Assembly: GCF_030209475.1 (NCBI RefSeq) | Contig: NZ_JARVRW010000008.1 | Coordinates: 1-64,000 of the forward strand | Direction of reading: 5' to 3' | DNA length: 64,000 nucleotides | Source: Microbacterium sp. lyk4-40-TSB-66 | GTDB taxonomy: Bacteria; Actinomycetota; Actinomycetes; Actinomycetales; Microbacteriaceae | Shown here: piece by piece, positions 25,516 to 35,877 of the stretch | Layout of the letters: the number at the start of each line of letters is the position of its first letter | Position numbering within the stretch: the stretch's first letter is position 1 | The notes under the pieces: model-generated | Told to the model about the DNA's origin: nothing | Seen by the model: the letters and a program-made list of their open reading frames with translations, nothing else | Databases searched by the model: none | Made by a program: the position numbers and the translations under genes

Positions 25516-26325
25516 GTGGGCGATTCGACGGACGAAGCGATGCGGGTGACCCTGGCCGGAGTTACGTCGGTGGCCGTCGACGCTCTGAACAAGATGTCAC
25601 CATCGGAACTTGGGCTGCTGGTAGCAAAGTCGATGCTGGACTCGGACAAAGACGAGTGGTCAGTTCCGAACTTTCGCGCCTACGCAGAGGCCAGCATCCG
25701 AGAACAAGTTCCGCGCATCGGGGGACGTCGGGCGATGCCTCGCGAGTACGAAGAGCTCAACCTCTCGCAGGTACTCGCAGACGCGTTCGGCTGGTTGCTG
25801 TCGCGAGGTTTGCTTGGCCCGGCCGCAGAGAACAGTGGTGCAACAGGCGAGTATCGACTGACTTCAGCTGGACGCGCGGCGGCGGAATCGGGCGACGCCG
25901 GACCCGCCGAAGCGGCATATCGGCTGCATGCAGATCTGCACCCTGCGCTGCTTGAGGCCCGACTGCTCTTTGAGCGGGGAAGCTACCAAACCGCAGTCTT
26001 TGCGGCTACCCATCAGGTCGAAGTTCGAGTCAGGGATCTCGCTAACTACGGCCCGGACAGCTATGGCATTGTAATGATGAGGAACGCCTTCGCTCCCGAA
26101 ACAGGGCCCCTCGCCAGCGCCGGCGTTCTAGCTGAGCGTCAGGCGATTCAGTCCTTATACGCGGGCACCATCGGCGCGTTCAAGAACCCCGCAAGCCACC
26201 GGGTTGTTCACTTCGACAATCCGACGGAGGTGGCGGACATCATTCATCTGGCCGACCTGCTACTCCGTATCGCCGAGCGGTCTGCATCGGGACTGGTCTC
26301 CGGTGAGGGGACTGCCGCGGAATAG
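25516..26325 (+). CDS. TIGR02391-family protein
   Basis: A 269-residue protein whose C-terminal half carries the TIGR02391 signature. LHPALLEARLLFERGSY, ATHQVEVRVRDLA, MRNAF, GPLASAG, AERQAIQSLYAGTIGAFKNPASH and LADLLLRIAER appear in order (~150-260). The N-terminal half is a mixed alpha/beta segment with an HTH-like part (LNLSQVLADAFGWLLSRGLL). Members occur near restriction-modification and abortive-infection loci, but the biochemical role is unknown to me. The GTG start follows GGGAATGGGAC. It is 5 bp upstream of the DUF4365 gene, so the two form an operon. Confidence 0.72.
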   Translation: MGDSTDEAMRVTLAGVTSVAVDALNKMSPSELGLLVAKSMLDSDKDEWSVPNFRAYAEASIREQVPRIGGRRAMPREYEELNLSQVLADAFGWLLSRGLLGPAAENSGATGEYRLTSAGRAAAESGDAGPAEAAYRLHADLHPALLEARLLFERGSYQTAVFAATHQVEVRVRDLANYGPDSYGIVMMRNAFAPETGPLASAGVLAERQAIQSLYAGTIGAFKNPASHRVVHFDNPTEVADIIHLADLLLRIAERSASGLVSGEGTAAE

Positions 26326-26330
26326 GCGGG

Positions 26331-27416
26331 ATGTGGGCCCGCTCGCGAGCGGTGGCGTATGGAGGGGCCGCGCGGATAGTGGGACTGCTCGGCGTAAGCA
26401 CATTCATGCCACGATGGGCCGTGGCCAAGATTCGAGATGTTCAAGCGGTACACGACCGCGAGGGAGTCGCCGGTGTTCAGTCGATCGTGACCCGGCGGAT
26501 GAAGAGGTGGATTTTTCGCGAGCAGCCCACCGACGACTACGGCATTGACGCGCAGCTGGAGATCGTCGACGGCGAAGTGGTCACCGGAAAGCTGATCGGC
26601 CTCCAGATCAAGTCTGGTGTCAGTTACTTCAGAAAGCAGGCCGAAGGTGGATGGTGGTTCTACCTCGACCCGGACGACCTTGACTACTGGCTGAAGCACT
26701 CGCTCCCGGTTCTTGTGATCCTTTACGACGAGTCGCGCGACGAAGCCTTCTGGCAGTACGTCGATGAGAAGGTACTCGTTGCGACCAAGCAACGGAAGGG
26801 CAAACCGGCAGGGCGAAAATTGCTCATCCCTGAGGCGCAGATCCTTGGGCAGGACTCAATGCTCAAGCTGGCCGAGGTTGCAGCGGGGGACGCCTACGAG
26901 CTGCGAATTCGTCGACTCCGACTTGCACTGCCGTGGATAAATCTTCTGCGAACTGGACGGCGAATTCTGCTGGAAGCCGACGAGTGGGTAAACAAGACGT
27001 CGGGGCGCGGGGACTTGTCCGTGGTCTCGGTGGACGATGCAAACGAGGATCGACAAGCACTCGGCAAATGGACTGTGCTCGCCGGGTATCGGCGTTATGA
27101 GGAGGTGTTGCCGCAGTTGGTGCCTTGGGCGTACGTCACCGTGCACGAGGAAACCTATGATGAGGCAGATCATGAAGCATACGAGGCGGAGGAAGGGCGC
27201 TACGACAAGGAAGACGACACCGTGTACTACGCACAGTCCTTCGAAGATTGGCATGAGTTTCGCCGACAAGATGAGTTGCGGCCATACGGTAACTCGGCTG
27301 GCGAAGTGGATCATTGGCGGCTCGAGCTCAAGCTGAACCAGCTGGGCGAGGCGTTCCTGCTCGTGGACGAGTTCGCCGAAGGAGACACACCGCTACTCGC
27401 CCCGGAGGTCAGCTAA
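26331..27416 (+). CDS. DUF4365 domain protein (putative PD-(D/E)XK nuclease)
   Basis: A protein of up to 361 residues. REQPTDDYGIDAQLEIVDG followed by GKLIGLQIKSGVSYF is the DUF4365 pattern, a predicted PD-(D/E)XK nuclease-like fold with the conserved D (DYGID), E and QxK (QIK). LPVLVILYDESRDEAFWQYV continues the domain. The C-terminal ~150 residues include a very acidic, Tyr-rich stretch (YDEADHEAYEAEEGRYDKEDD) and no known domain. ATG at 26,331 lies just after the TIGR02391 stop; ATG at 26,406 would remove an N-terminus without homology and is a fair alternative. It is likely a defence or DNA-transaction gene. Confidence 0.7.
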   Translation: MWARSRAVAYGGAARIVGLLGVSTFMPRWAVAKIRDVQAVHDREGVAGVQSIVTRRMKRWIFREQPTDDYGIDAQLEIVDGEVVTGKLIGLQIKSGVSYFRKQAEGGWWFYLDPDDLDYWLKHSLPVLVILYDESRDEAFWQYVDEKVLVATKQRKGKPAGRKLLIPEAQILGQDSMLKLAEVAAGDAYELRIRRLRLALPWINLLRTGRRILLEADEWVNKTSGRGDLSVVSVDDANEDRQALGKWTVLAGYRRYEEVLPQLVPWAYVTVHEETYDEADHEAYEAEEGRYDKEDDTVYYAQSFEDWHEFRRQDELRPYGNSAGEVDHWRLELKLNQLGEAFLLVDEFAEGDTPLLAPEVS

Positions 27417-27876
27417 GGCTGTCGAGCCCTCTCTGAACTCGCATCGACCGATGTGGCTCAGGATCGCGCAGCGTTTTCCATTTGCCTCTATGCATTTCGC
27501 TCGAAGCTGACCGGCTGGATCTATCCGGCTGCCTGCTCGGCCGGGGCGACGAGTGGCCGTAAGGACTCCTTCTCGCTCGCCGCGGAGTGCGTGGATACGA
27601 CCGAAGACGCCAGATCCACGAAGCAGACAGCTGGGTCGCCGAAGGAGTGGCGTACGCCGTCGCTAGGCTTAGTCCCAACCGGCCCTAGACCGGCCCAAAT
27701 GACGCCGACGCGTGATCACGGCATCCGATCGGAGGGTTTCGTCTGGCTTCGCTCGCTCAACGATCAGGGACTTCGCCCGCTTGCGTACACCGCAGAAAAT
27801 GGCTCCCACCAGGGCAAAGCGAAACCCCCGCCATGTAGAAGCTAGGCGAGGGTTTCTGGGATGACGTAATGATCAT
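27417..27876. other. gene-free right end of inner island
   Basis: I find no supportable gene in this 460-bp stretch. It ends with the hairpin AAACCCCCGCC...GGCGAGGGTTT (about 27,827-27,860), which lies just downstream of tRNA-Phe on the minus strand and probably terminates it. The same hairpin, diverged, stands beside the left attachment site. Confidence 0.6.
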
Positions 27877-27924
27877 CCGTGTGGCTCCGACGGGCGTCGA
27901 TCCCGTGACCTCACGATTTTCAGT
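27877..27924 (-). other. attachment site, right end of inner island
   Basis: This is the 48-bp copy identical to 17,665-17,712 and it lies inside the intact tRNA-Phe gene. Since the gene stays complete, the element must have supplied this 3' end when it integrated. Confidence 0.88.
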
Positions 27925-27954
27925 CGTGCGCTCTACCAACTGAGCTACAGAGCC
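27882..27954 (-). tRNA. tRNA-Phe (anticodon GAA)
   Basis: Minus-strand cloverleaf: acceptor GGCTCTG/CGGAGCC, D arm with GCTCAGTTGGTAGAGC, anticodon stem CACGA/TCGTG with loop CTGAAAA (anticodon GAA), T arm ACGGGATCGACGCCCGT and discriminator A. CCA is not encoded. The T loop reads GATCGAC instead of TTCGAxx, a slight oddity that may reflect replacement of the 3' half by island DNA. It is the integration target of the islands on its left. Confidence 0.92.
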
Positions 27955-27980
27955 GAGCGACATGTCTGCCGCTTCCTAGA

Positions 27981-28010
27981 CGAAGGGCCTTCCCGAAAGA
28001 AGGCCCGTCG
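27981..28010. other. hairpin between tRNA-Asp and tRNA-Phe
   Basis: GGGCCTTC (27,985-27,992) pairs with GAAGGCCC (27,999-28,006) over a 6-nt loop, and the flanking CGA/TCG extends the stem. It may terminate or process the leftward tRNA transcript. Confidence 0.5.
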
Positions 28011-28018
28011 CTATGGAG

Positions 28019-28092
28019 CGACCCTGACGGGACTTGAACCCGCGACCTCCGCCGTGACAGGGCGGCACGCTAACCAACTGCGCTACAGGGCC
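28019..28092 (-). tRNA. tRNA-Asp (anticodon GTC)
   Basis: Minus-strand cloverleaf: acceptor GGCCCTG/CAGGGTC, anticodon stem CCGCC/GGCGG with loop CTGTCAC (anticodon GTC), T arm with GGTTCAAGTCC and discriminator G. CCA is not encoded. Confidence 0.95.
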
Positions 28093-28120
28093 ATGCGTAT
28101 TTAGTTGTTCCACCGGAAAG

Positions 28121-28193
28121 TGACCCCAACGGGATTCGAACCCGTGCTGCCGCCGTGAAAGGGCGGTGTCCTAGGCCGCTAAACGATGGGGCC
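28121..28193 (-). tRNA. tRNA-Glu (anticodon TTC)
   Basis: Minus-strand cloverleaf: acceptor GGCCCCA/TGGGGTC, anticodon stem CCGCC/GGCGG with loop CTTTCAC (anticodon TTC), T arm with GGTTCGAATCC and discriminator A. CCA is not encoded. It is first in the Glu-Asp-Phe tRNA cluster, the usual actinobacterial order. Confidence 0.95.
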
Positions 28194-28406
28194 GGATGAG
28201 GTCGAATCCTTGCGTTTTCAACCTCGCTTGCCGACGACCGAGCCTACTTCACATCTTTCGAGATTGCCAATCGGGGGCGTGGCGTCCGACGCTCGCGCGT
28301 GTCGGGGGCAGAGAATCAGTAGTCGGCAAGGGGATTCGCCCTGTTGTGTCTGTGACTCGTGTTGCTACTGTGGGCCGAGTTGCGACCGGTGAGATGAGGT
28401 AATCCC

Positions 28407-29870
28407 GTGACGCTCGAGCGCCCCGAACCCCCCGAAGACTGCGGCTGCGCGCCCACGGCGAGTGAGCAGCGGCGCCTGTGGCCGTCGTTCGACCGCCGCA
28501 GCGCCCTGAAGATCGGGGCTTTCGGTGCCGTCGCGCTCGGAGCGTTCGGCTCCGTGGCATCCGGGTTCGGCTCTCCCGCGATGGCCGCCGACTACCCCTC
28601 GTGGGCCGACGTCGAAGCCGCGCGCGCGAACGAATCGGCGAAGGCCGCCGAGATTACGCGTATCCAGGGCCTCATCCAGGGGCTGCAGTCCGAGGTCGAG
28701 CGCACGCAGGCCGAGGTGCGCGCGCGCTCCGACGAGTACTTCGCCGCGCAGCAGGCCTACCAGGACGCCGACTACCGCGCGCAGCTGCTGCGCCAGCAGG
28801 CCGACGCCGAAGCGAACCGCGCCACCGACGCGGCGAACAAGGCCGGCAAGGTCGCCGCCCAGCTCTACCGCTCCGGCGGCGATGACACCTCGCTCGACCT
28901 CTTCTTCTCGGGCTCGGCCGCATCGGCCGACGACCTGCTCGCCAAGCTCGGCACGATGGACAAGCTGCTCGAGCGCAACCGCTCGGTCTACGCCGCGGCG
29001 GTGGCGGCGCGCGACAACGCCAAGAACCTCAGCAGCCAGGCCGATGACGCGACCGCCGAGCGCGAGCGCCTGCGTGTCATCGCCGAAGAGAAGATGGCGG
29101 CGGCCCAGCAGGCCGCCCAGGCGGCACAGGAGGCCCTCGCGGCCCAGCAGGCCAACCAGTCCGTGCTCGAGGCGCAGCTCGCCGCCCTGCAGGACACCAC
29201 GGCCAAGACGGTCGCCGACTATCAGGCCGGCGTCGAGGCCGAGCGCAAGGCCCGTGAAGAGCGTGAGCGTCGTGCGCGCGAGGAAGCCGCCGCACGCGAC
29301 GCGGAAGAGCGTGCACGCCGTCAGCGCGAAGCGGAGGCCCGCGCCGCCGGCAACAGCGGTGGCGGCGGCGGAAGCAGCGGCGGTGGTGGGAGCAGCGGCG
29401 GCGGTGGCGGGAGCAGCGGCGGCGGTGGCGGTGGCGGCAGCGTCAGCGGCGGCGGCTGGGCACGACCCTCCTCGGCGTACACGTCGTCGGGCTACGGTCC
29501 CCGCTCGAGCCAGTGCAACGGCAGCTACTGCGCCAGCTCGTGGCACCTCGGACTCGACTTCGGCGCGAGCTGCTGGTCGCCCATCTACGCGGCATCCGCG
29601 GGTCGGGTGACCTACGCCGGCTACAACGGCGGGTTCGGCAACTACATCCGCATCGCCCACGACGACGGCTCGGGCACCGGCTACGGCCACATCGTCGACG
29701 GCGGCATCTACGTCTCGTACGGTCAGCGCGTCGAGGCCGGTCAGCAGATCGCCGCGACCGGGCAGACGGGCAACTCCTTCGGCTGCCACCTGCACTTCGA
29801 GGTCTACCCGCCGTGGGGCGGCACCACGGATCCCGCGCCCTGGCTGCGCGATCGCGGCGTCAACGTCTGA
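28407..29870 (+). CDS. Tat-exported M23 peptidase with coiled coil (NlpD/EnvC-like)
   Basis: A 487-residue exported cell-wall protein. The N-terminus has FDRRSALKIG before a hydrophobic stretch and AMAA, a twin-arginine-type signal. Residues ~65-310 are long Ala/Glu/Arg coiled coils. A Gly/Ser linker of about 35 residues follows. The C-terminal M23 (LytM) domain has HLGLDFGA for the zinc His and Asp and HLHFEV for the catalytic/zinc pair. It should cut peptidoglycan cross-links or activate amidases during division. The intact zinc ligands suggest it is catalytic. GAGG before the GTG sets the start. A perfect terminator follows. Confidence 0.88.
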   Translation: MTLERPEPPEDCGCAPTASEQRRLWPSFDRRSALKIGAFGAVALGAFGSVASGFGSPAMAADYPSWADVEAARANESAKAAEITRIQGLIQGLQSEVERTQAEVRARSDEYFAAQQAYQDADYRAQLLRQQADAEANRATDAANKAGKVAAQLYRSGGDDTSLDLFFSGSAASADDLLAKLGTMDKLLERNRSVYAAAVAARDNAKNLSSQADDATAERERLRVIAEEKMAAAQQAAQAAQEALAAQQANQSVLEAQLAALQDTTAKTVADYQAGVEAERKAREERERRAREEAAARDAEERARRQREAEARAAGNSGGGGGSSGGGGSSGGGGGSSGGGGGGGSVSGGGWARPSSAYTSSGYGPRSSQCNGSYCASSWHLGLDFGASCWSPIYAASAGRVTYAGYNGGFGNYIRIAHDDGSGTGYGHIVDGGIYVSYGQRVEAGQQIAATGQTGNSFGCHLHFEVYPPWGGTTDPAPWLRDRGVNV

Positions 29871-29882
29871 GTCGGCGCACGA

Positions 29883-29914
29883 GAGAACCCCCGGTCGATC
29901 GACCGGGGGTTCTC
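29883..29914. terminator. perfect 32-bp palindromic terminator
   Basis: GAGAACCCCCGGTCGA and its exact reverse complement form a hairpin between the convergent M23 peptidase and ppa genes, so it can serve both. Confidence 0.8.
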
Positions 29915-29929
29915 GTCGTACGGGCCGCG

Positions 29930-30463
29930 TCAGAGCGTGTTGGGTGCCTCGCCGGAACCCTGCGTCTTGGTCTGGGCGTCGTGCTCGTCGAAGCGCGTGA
30001 AGGCCTCGCTGACGAGACGCTCGGCCTCGGTGGCATCCGCCCAGTCGTCGACCTTGACCCACTTGTTGGGCTCGAGGTCTTTGTAGTGCTCGAAGAAGTG
30101 CGTGATCTCCTTCTTGGTCCACTCGTCGATGTCGCCGACGTCCTGGATGTGGTCCCAGCGCGGGTCCTTCGCGAGCACGGCCACGACCTTGTCGTCGCCG
30201 CCGGCTTCGTCGCTCATCTTCAGCACGCCGACGGGGCGGACCTTGGCCAGGATGCCGGGGTGCAGTTCGCGGTCGAGCAGCACGAGCACGTCGAGCGGGT
30301 CGCCGTCTTCGCCGAGGGTGTTCTCGAAGAAGCCGTAGTTGGCCGGGTAGCCGAACACCGTGTACAGGATGCGGTCGAGGTAGACGCGGCCGGTGCCGTG
30401 GTCGACCTCGTACTTCACGCGGCTGCCGCGCGGGATCTCGATGACGGCGTCGTACGCGCCCAT
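29930..30463 (-). CDS. ppa: inorganic pyrophosphatase
   Basis: A 177-residue cytosolic enzyme that hydrolyses pyrophosphate to two phosphates and so pulls biosynthetic reactions forward. The family I pattern is clear: EIPRGSRVKYEVD at the start, the metal-binding DGDPLDVLV near 55 and KDPRWD near 98. Length is typical (about 160-180). It is monocistronic, divergent from tilS and convergent with the M23 peptidase gene. Confidence 0.95.
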   Translation of the reverse strand: MGAYDAVIEIPRGSRVKYEVDHGTGRVYLDRILYTVFGYPANYGFFENTLGEDGDPLDVLVLLDRELHPGILAKVRPVGVLKMSDEAGGDDKVVAVLAKDPRWDHIQDVGDIDEWTKKEITHFFEHYKDLEPNKWVKVDDWADATEAERLVSEAFTRFDEHDAQTKTQGSGEAPNTL

Positions 30464-30650
30464 ACTCGTGCTCCTTAAGTCTGTGGATTTTCCGCGCTCA
30501 GCCTATCCGGGAGGCCGCCACGGCCATGCACGCCGACACGATGCACGAGTCGGGGCGGTGACCCCGAGTTGCCGCTGCGGATCACGCCGGTCGCGTCGCA
30601 GATCTCCTGCGTCGTGTCGGGGGCGGGGGAGCGCCGCCGCCGATGACGAA

Positions 30651-30662
30651 TACCGTGGGGGG
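30651..30662 (+). promoter_or_regulatory. -10-like box for tilS
   Basis: TACCGT lies 6 nt before the ATG at 30,663, matching the leaderless pattern seen elsewhere and favouring this start over a long in-frame extension upstream. Confidence 0.45.
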
Positions 30663-31661
30663 ATGGATCACCGTCCCGGACTCGACCCGTCCGTCGCCGA
30701 GGTGCGCCGCGCCGTGCGGGCGACGCTCGACACGGAGGACGGCCCCGTCGTCGTCGCACTCTCGGGCGGGGCGGATTCCCTCGCGCTCGCGGCGGCGACC
30801 GCTTTCGAGTCGTCGCGTCGCGGCATCCCCGCCGAAGCGGTGGTCGTCGACCATGGACTCCAGGAGGGATCGGATGCCGTCGCTGCCGAGGCGGCGGCCG
30901 CGGCGGCGTCGCTCGGGCTCACGGCCCGGGTCGTGCGGGTCGAGGTGGACGCCCAGGACGGCCCCGAAGCGGCGGCGCGTCGCGCCCGCTACGAGGCGCT
31001 GGCCCGCGCGGCGGCCGACATCGGCGCCGACCTCGTGCTGCTCGGTCACACCCTCGACGACCAGGCCGAGACGGTGCTGCTGGGCCTCGCGCGCGGCTCG
31101 GGCGGGCTGAGCTTGGCCGGCATGCCCGCGGAGCGGCGGGATGCCACCGGGCCGCGGTGGGCGCGACCGATGCTCGGCATCCGTCGGCGCACGACCGTCG
31201 CCGCGTGCCACGCGCAGGGGCTCGCGCCGTGGTCTGACCCCCACAACGCCGATCCGGCCTTCGCCCGGGTGCGCGTGCGCGAGCGCGTCCTGCCCGTGCT
31301 CGAGGCCGAGCTCGGCCCCGGGGTCGCCGAGGCGCTCGCGCGGACGGCCGAGCAGTTGCGCGAGGATGCGGCGGCGTTTCAGGACATGATCGACGAGACC
31401 ATCGAGGACATCGTCGAGCACGCCGAGGCCGGCATCTCGATCTCGGCCCCCGCGCTGGCGGCCAATCCCGCGGCGCTGCGCAACCGCATCATCCGCTTCG
31501 TCGTCGAGAGCGAGTTCGGCGTCTCGCTGACGCGATCGCAGACACTCGAGGTCGGCCGCCTCGCCGTCGAGTGGCGCGGTCAGGGGCCGATCGACCTGCC
31601 CTCGTGCCTCGCCCGCCGGGTGGGGAACCGGATCGAGATCGTCGCGCGCGCGGCATCCTGA
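30663..31661 (+). CDS. tilS: tRNA(Ile)-lysidine synthetase
   Basis: A 332-residue enzyme that converts C34 of the CAU-anticodon tRNA-Ile to lysidine using ATP and lysine, so that AUA is read as Ile. The PP-loop SGGADSLALA is near residue 30, the HTLDDQAET motif near 120, and RPMLGIRRRTT and WSDPHN follow. It lacks the large C-terminal domains of longer TilS proteins, as in other actinobacteria. Placement before hpt and ftsH is the conserved actinobacterial order. Confidence 0.92.
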   Translation: MDHRPGLDPSVAEVRRAVRATLDTEDGPVVVALSGGADSLALAAATAFESSRRGIPAEAVVVDHGLQEGSDAVAAEAAAAAASLGLTARVVRVEVDAQDGPEAAARRARYEALARAAADIGADLVLLGHTLDDQAETVLLGLARGSGGLSLAGMPAERRDATGPRWARPMLGIRRRTTVAACHAQGLAPWSDPHNADPAFARVRVRERVLPVLEAELGPGVAEALARTAEQLREDAAAFQDMIDETIEDIVEHAEAGISISAPALAANPAALRNRIIRFVVESEFGVSLTRSQTLEVGRLAVEWRGQGPIDLPSCLARRVGNRIEIVARAAS

Positions 31662-31780
31662 TCATCCGCGTCGGAGGGGTGCCCGCACACGGGCGCCGCC
31701 GCACGCGGAGGACAGCGGCGACCTCGGTGCCCCGCGCTTCGCGGCATCCCGGATCAGGCGGCATCCGGAAGCGTGCGACG

Positions 31781-31792
31781 TAGACTCGACGG
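31781..31792 (+). promoter_or_regulatory. -10 box for leaderless hpt mRNA
   Basis: TAGACT sits 6 nt before the ATG at 31,793. No ribosome site precedes the ATG, which supports leaderless initiation. Confidence 0.55.
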
Positions 31793-32344
31793 ATGCGCGC
31801 GGCCGACATCTCCGACGACATCAGCGAAGTCCTCCTCACCGAGGAGCAGATCCACGAAAAGCTCGCCGAGCTGGCGACCCAGGTGGTGACCGATTACGAG
31901 GGCCGCGAGGTGGTCCTCGTGGGTGTGCTCAAGGGCGCCGTCATGGTCATGGCGGATTTCGCGCGGCACCTGCCCGTGCACATCACGATGGACTGGATGG
32001 CGGTGTCGTCGTACGGCGCGAGCACCCGTTCCAGCGGTGTGGTGCAGATTCGCAAAGACCTCGACACCGACATCACCGGCAAGCACGTGCTGATCGTCGA
32101 GGACATCATCGACTCGGGCCTGACCCTGAGCTGGCTGCTCGAGAACTTCGCCTCGCGCGGCGCGGAGTCGGTCGAGGTGCTGGCGCTCCTTCGCAAGCCG
32201 GATGCCATGAAGGTCGAGGTCGACTGCCGATACGTGGGGTTCGACATCCCCAACGACTTCGTGATCGGGTACGGCCTCGACTATGCCGAGCGCTACCGCA
32301 ACCTCCGCGACGTCGCGGTGCTCGCGCCCCACGTCTATTCCTGA
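31793..32344 (+). CDS. hpt: hypoxanthine phosphoribosyltransferase
   Basis: A 183-residue purine-salvage enzyme that joins hypoxanthine or guanine to PRPP, giving IMP or GMP. The PRPP-binding signature VLIVEDIIDSGLT is near residue 105, VLKGAVMVMADF near 45 and the base-binding VGFDIPNDFVIGYGLDY near 145. Length is normal. It lies between tilS and ftsH in the conserved actinobacterial arrangement. Confidence 0.94.
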   Translation: MRAADISDDISEVLLTEEQIHEKLAELATQVVTDYEGREVVLVGVLKGAVMVMADFARHLPVHITMDWMAVSSYGASTRSSGVVQIRKDLDTDITGKHVLIVEDIIDSGLTLSWLLENFASRGAESVEVLALLRKPDAMKVEVDCRYVGFDIPNDFVIGYGLDYAERYRNLRDVAVLAPHVYS

Positions 32345-32488
32345 GACGGTGCTCCGCGGGTGCGGAGGTCACGGCATCCGCGTTCTGTACGCCCAAAACG
32401 AACGCACAGGCCCGCCATAGTCGGCACACGTTAGCCTGATGCGACCGCATTTCTGCGGAGGATCACGAAAGGGCTGGGCTCGCCCACC

Positions 32489-34495
<2,007 letters not shown>

Positions 34496-34501
34496 GGCGC
34501 C

Positions 34502-35089
34502 GTGGCCGTCGATCGAGAACGGGTGGCAGCGCTCGTCCGCGAGCTGCTGGAGGCGATCGGGGAGAACCCCGATCGCCCCGGCCTCCGACAGACCCCGACC
34601 CGCGTGGCCGACTCGTGGGCGGAGTTCTTCGGGGGCGTGGGCCAGGATGCCGGATCGCCGCTCCAGCACACCATCTCGGTGTCGCGGGGACCGGCGCCCG
34701 ACACCCTGCCCTCCGGTGCCGTGATGGTGCGTGACATCGCGTTCCGCTCGATGTGCGAGCACCACCTCCTGCCGTTCCGCGGCCGTGCGCACGTCGCCTA
34801 CCTGCCCGGTGAAGAAGTGGTCGGGCTCGGTGCCCTGCCGCGCGTCATCGACATCCTCGCCGCCCGGCCCCAGGTGCAGGAGCGCCTCGGCGAGCAGATC
34901 GCCGACGCGATCGATGCAGCCCTCGACGCCCGCGGCGTGCTCGTCGTGCTCGACGCCGTGCACGAGTGCGTCACCATGCGCGGCGGTCGTCAGCCCGACG
35001 CCTCGACGGTGACGATCGCGGCGCGCGGTGCCTACACCGAGCCCGCCGCGCGCGCCGAGCTCGTCGCGCTCATCGGGGCACGCGCGTGA
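34502..35089 (+). CDS. folE: GTP cyclohydrolase I
   Basis: A 195-residue enzyme that converts GTP to 7,8-dihydroneopterin triphosphate, the first step of tetrahydrofolate synthesis. GLRQTPTRVADSW is near 30, the zinc ligands lie in MCEHHLLPF near 84 and HECVTMRG near 155, and GLGALPRVID is near 110. The GTG start is 6 bp after the ftsH stop. Its stop overlaps the folP GTG by 4 bp (GTGA). Confidence 0.95.
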   Translation: MAVDRERVAALVRELLEAIGENPDRPGLRQTPTRVADSWAEFFGGVGQDAGSPLQHTISVSRGPAPDTLPSGAVMVRDIAFRSMCEHHLLPFRGRAHVAYLPGEEVVGLGALPRVIDILAARPQVQERLGEQIADAIDAALDARGVLVVLDAVHECVTMRGGRQPDASTVTIAARGAYTEPAARAELVALIGARA

Positions 35090-35877
35090 CCCTGGTCATG
35101 GGGATCGTCAACGTCACGCCCGACTCCTTCAGCGACGGCGGCCGCTACCTCGACCCCGATGTCGCGATCGCTCACGCGCGCCTCCTCCGCGAGCAGGGCG
35201 CCGACCTGCTCGACGTCGGCGGGGAGTCGACGCGGCCCGGAGCCGACCGGGTGGCACCCCGCGTCGAGCAGCAGCGGGTGCTGCCTGTCGTCGAGGCTCT
35301 GGCATCCGAGGGGGTGTCGGTCAGCATCGACACGATGAACGCGTCGACCGCCGTCGCCGCGGTGCGCGCCGGTGCGCGGCTGGTCAACGACGTCTCCGGC
35401 GGGCTCGCCGACCCCGACATGCTCGCCGCCGTCGCCGAGAGTGGTGCCGACATCGCCCTGGGCCACTGGCGTGGACCGTCGAGCGAGATGTACGCGCGCG
35501 CCGAGTACTCCGATGTGGGGCGCGAGGTCACGGCGGAGCTCCAGGAGCGCGTCGCCGCCGCCATCGCCGCGGGGATCGACCCCTCTCGCATCGTCGTCGA
35601 CCCCGGCATCGGGTTCGGAAAACGCGGCGAGCAGAACTGGCGGACGCTACGCGCACTGCCCGAACTCGGCGGGCTGGGGTACCGCGTACTCGTGGGGACG
35701 AGTCGCAAGCGGTTCCTCGCCGACGCGCTGGGCGACGATGCCGACCTCGCTCGCCGCGACCTCGCCACCGCCGTCACCAGCGCCCTCGCGGCGCGGTCGG
35801 GTGCGTGGGCGGTGCGCGTGCACGATGTTCCGACCACCCGCGACGCCCTCGCCGTCGCCCGCGCCTGGGAGGCCTGA
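35086..35877 (+). CDS. folP: dihydropteroate synthase
   Basis: A 263-residue enzyme that joins p-aminobenzoate to 6-hydroxymethyl-dihydropterin diphosphate; it is the sulfonamide target. GIVNVTPDSFSDGG is at the start, GGESTRPGA near 45, the pterin-site DPGIGFGK near 168 and VGTSRKRF near 203. The GTG overlaps the folE stop by 4 bp; ATG four codons later is a minor alternative. Its stop overlaps the folB ATG by one base. Confidence 0.95.
   Translation: MTLVMGIVNVTPDSFSDGGRYLDPDVAIAHARLLREQGADLLDVGGESTRPGADRVAPRVEQQRVLPVVEALASEGVSVSIDTMNASTAVAAVRAGARLVNDVSGGLADPDMLAAVAESGADIALGHWRGPSSEMYARAEYSDVGREVTAELQERVAAAIAAGIDPSRIVVDPGIGFGKRGEQNWRTLRALPELGGLGYRVLVGTSRKRFLADALGDDADLARRDLATAVTSALAARSGAWAVRVHDVPTTRDALAVARAWEA

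Noticed and set aside
14431..27954. Transposase or insertion sequence in the accessory region
   Set aside because: I found no transposase-like reading frame or IS-type terminal repeats; the integrase and tRNA duplication explain the insertion.
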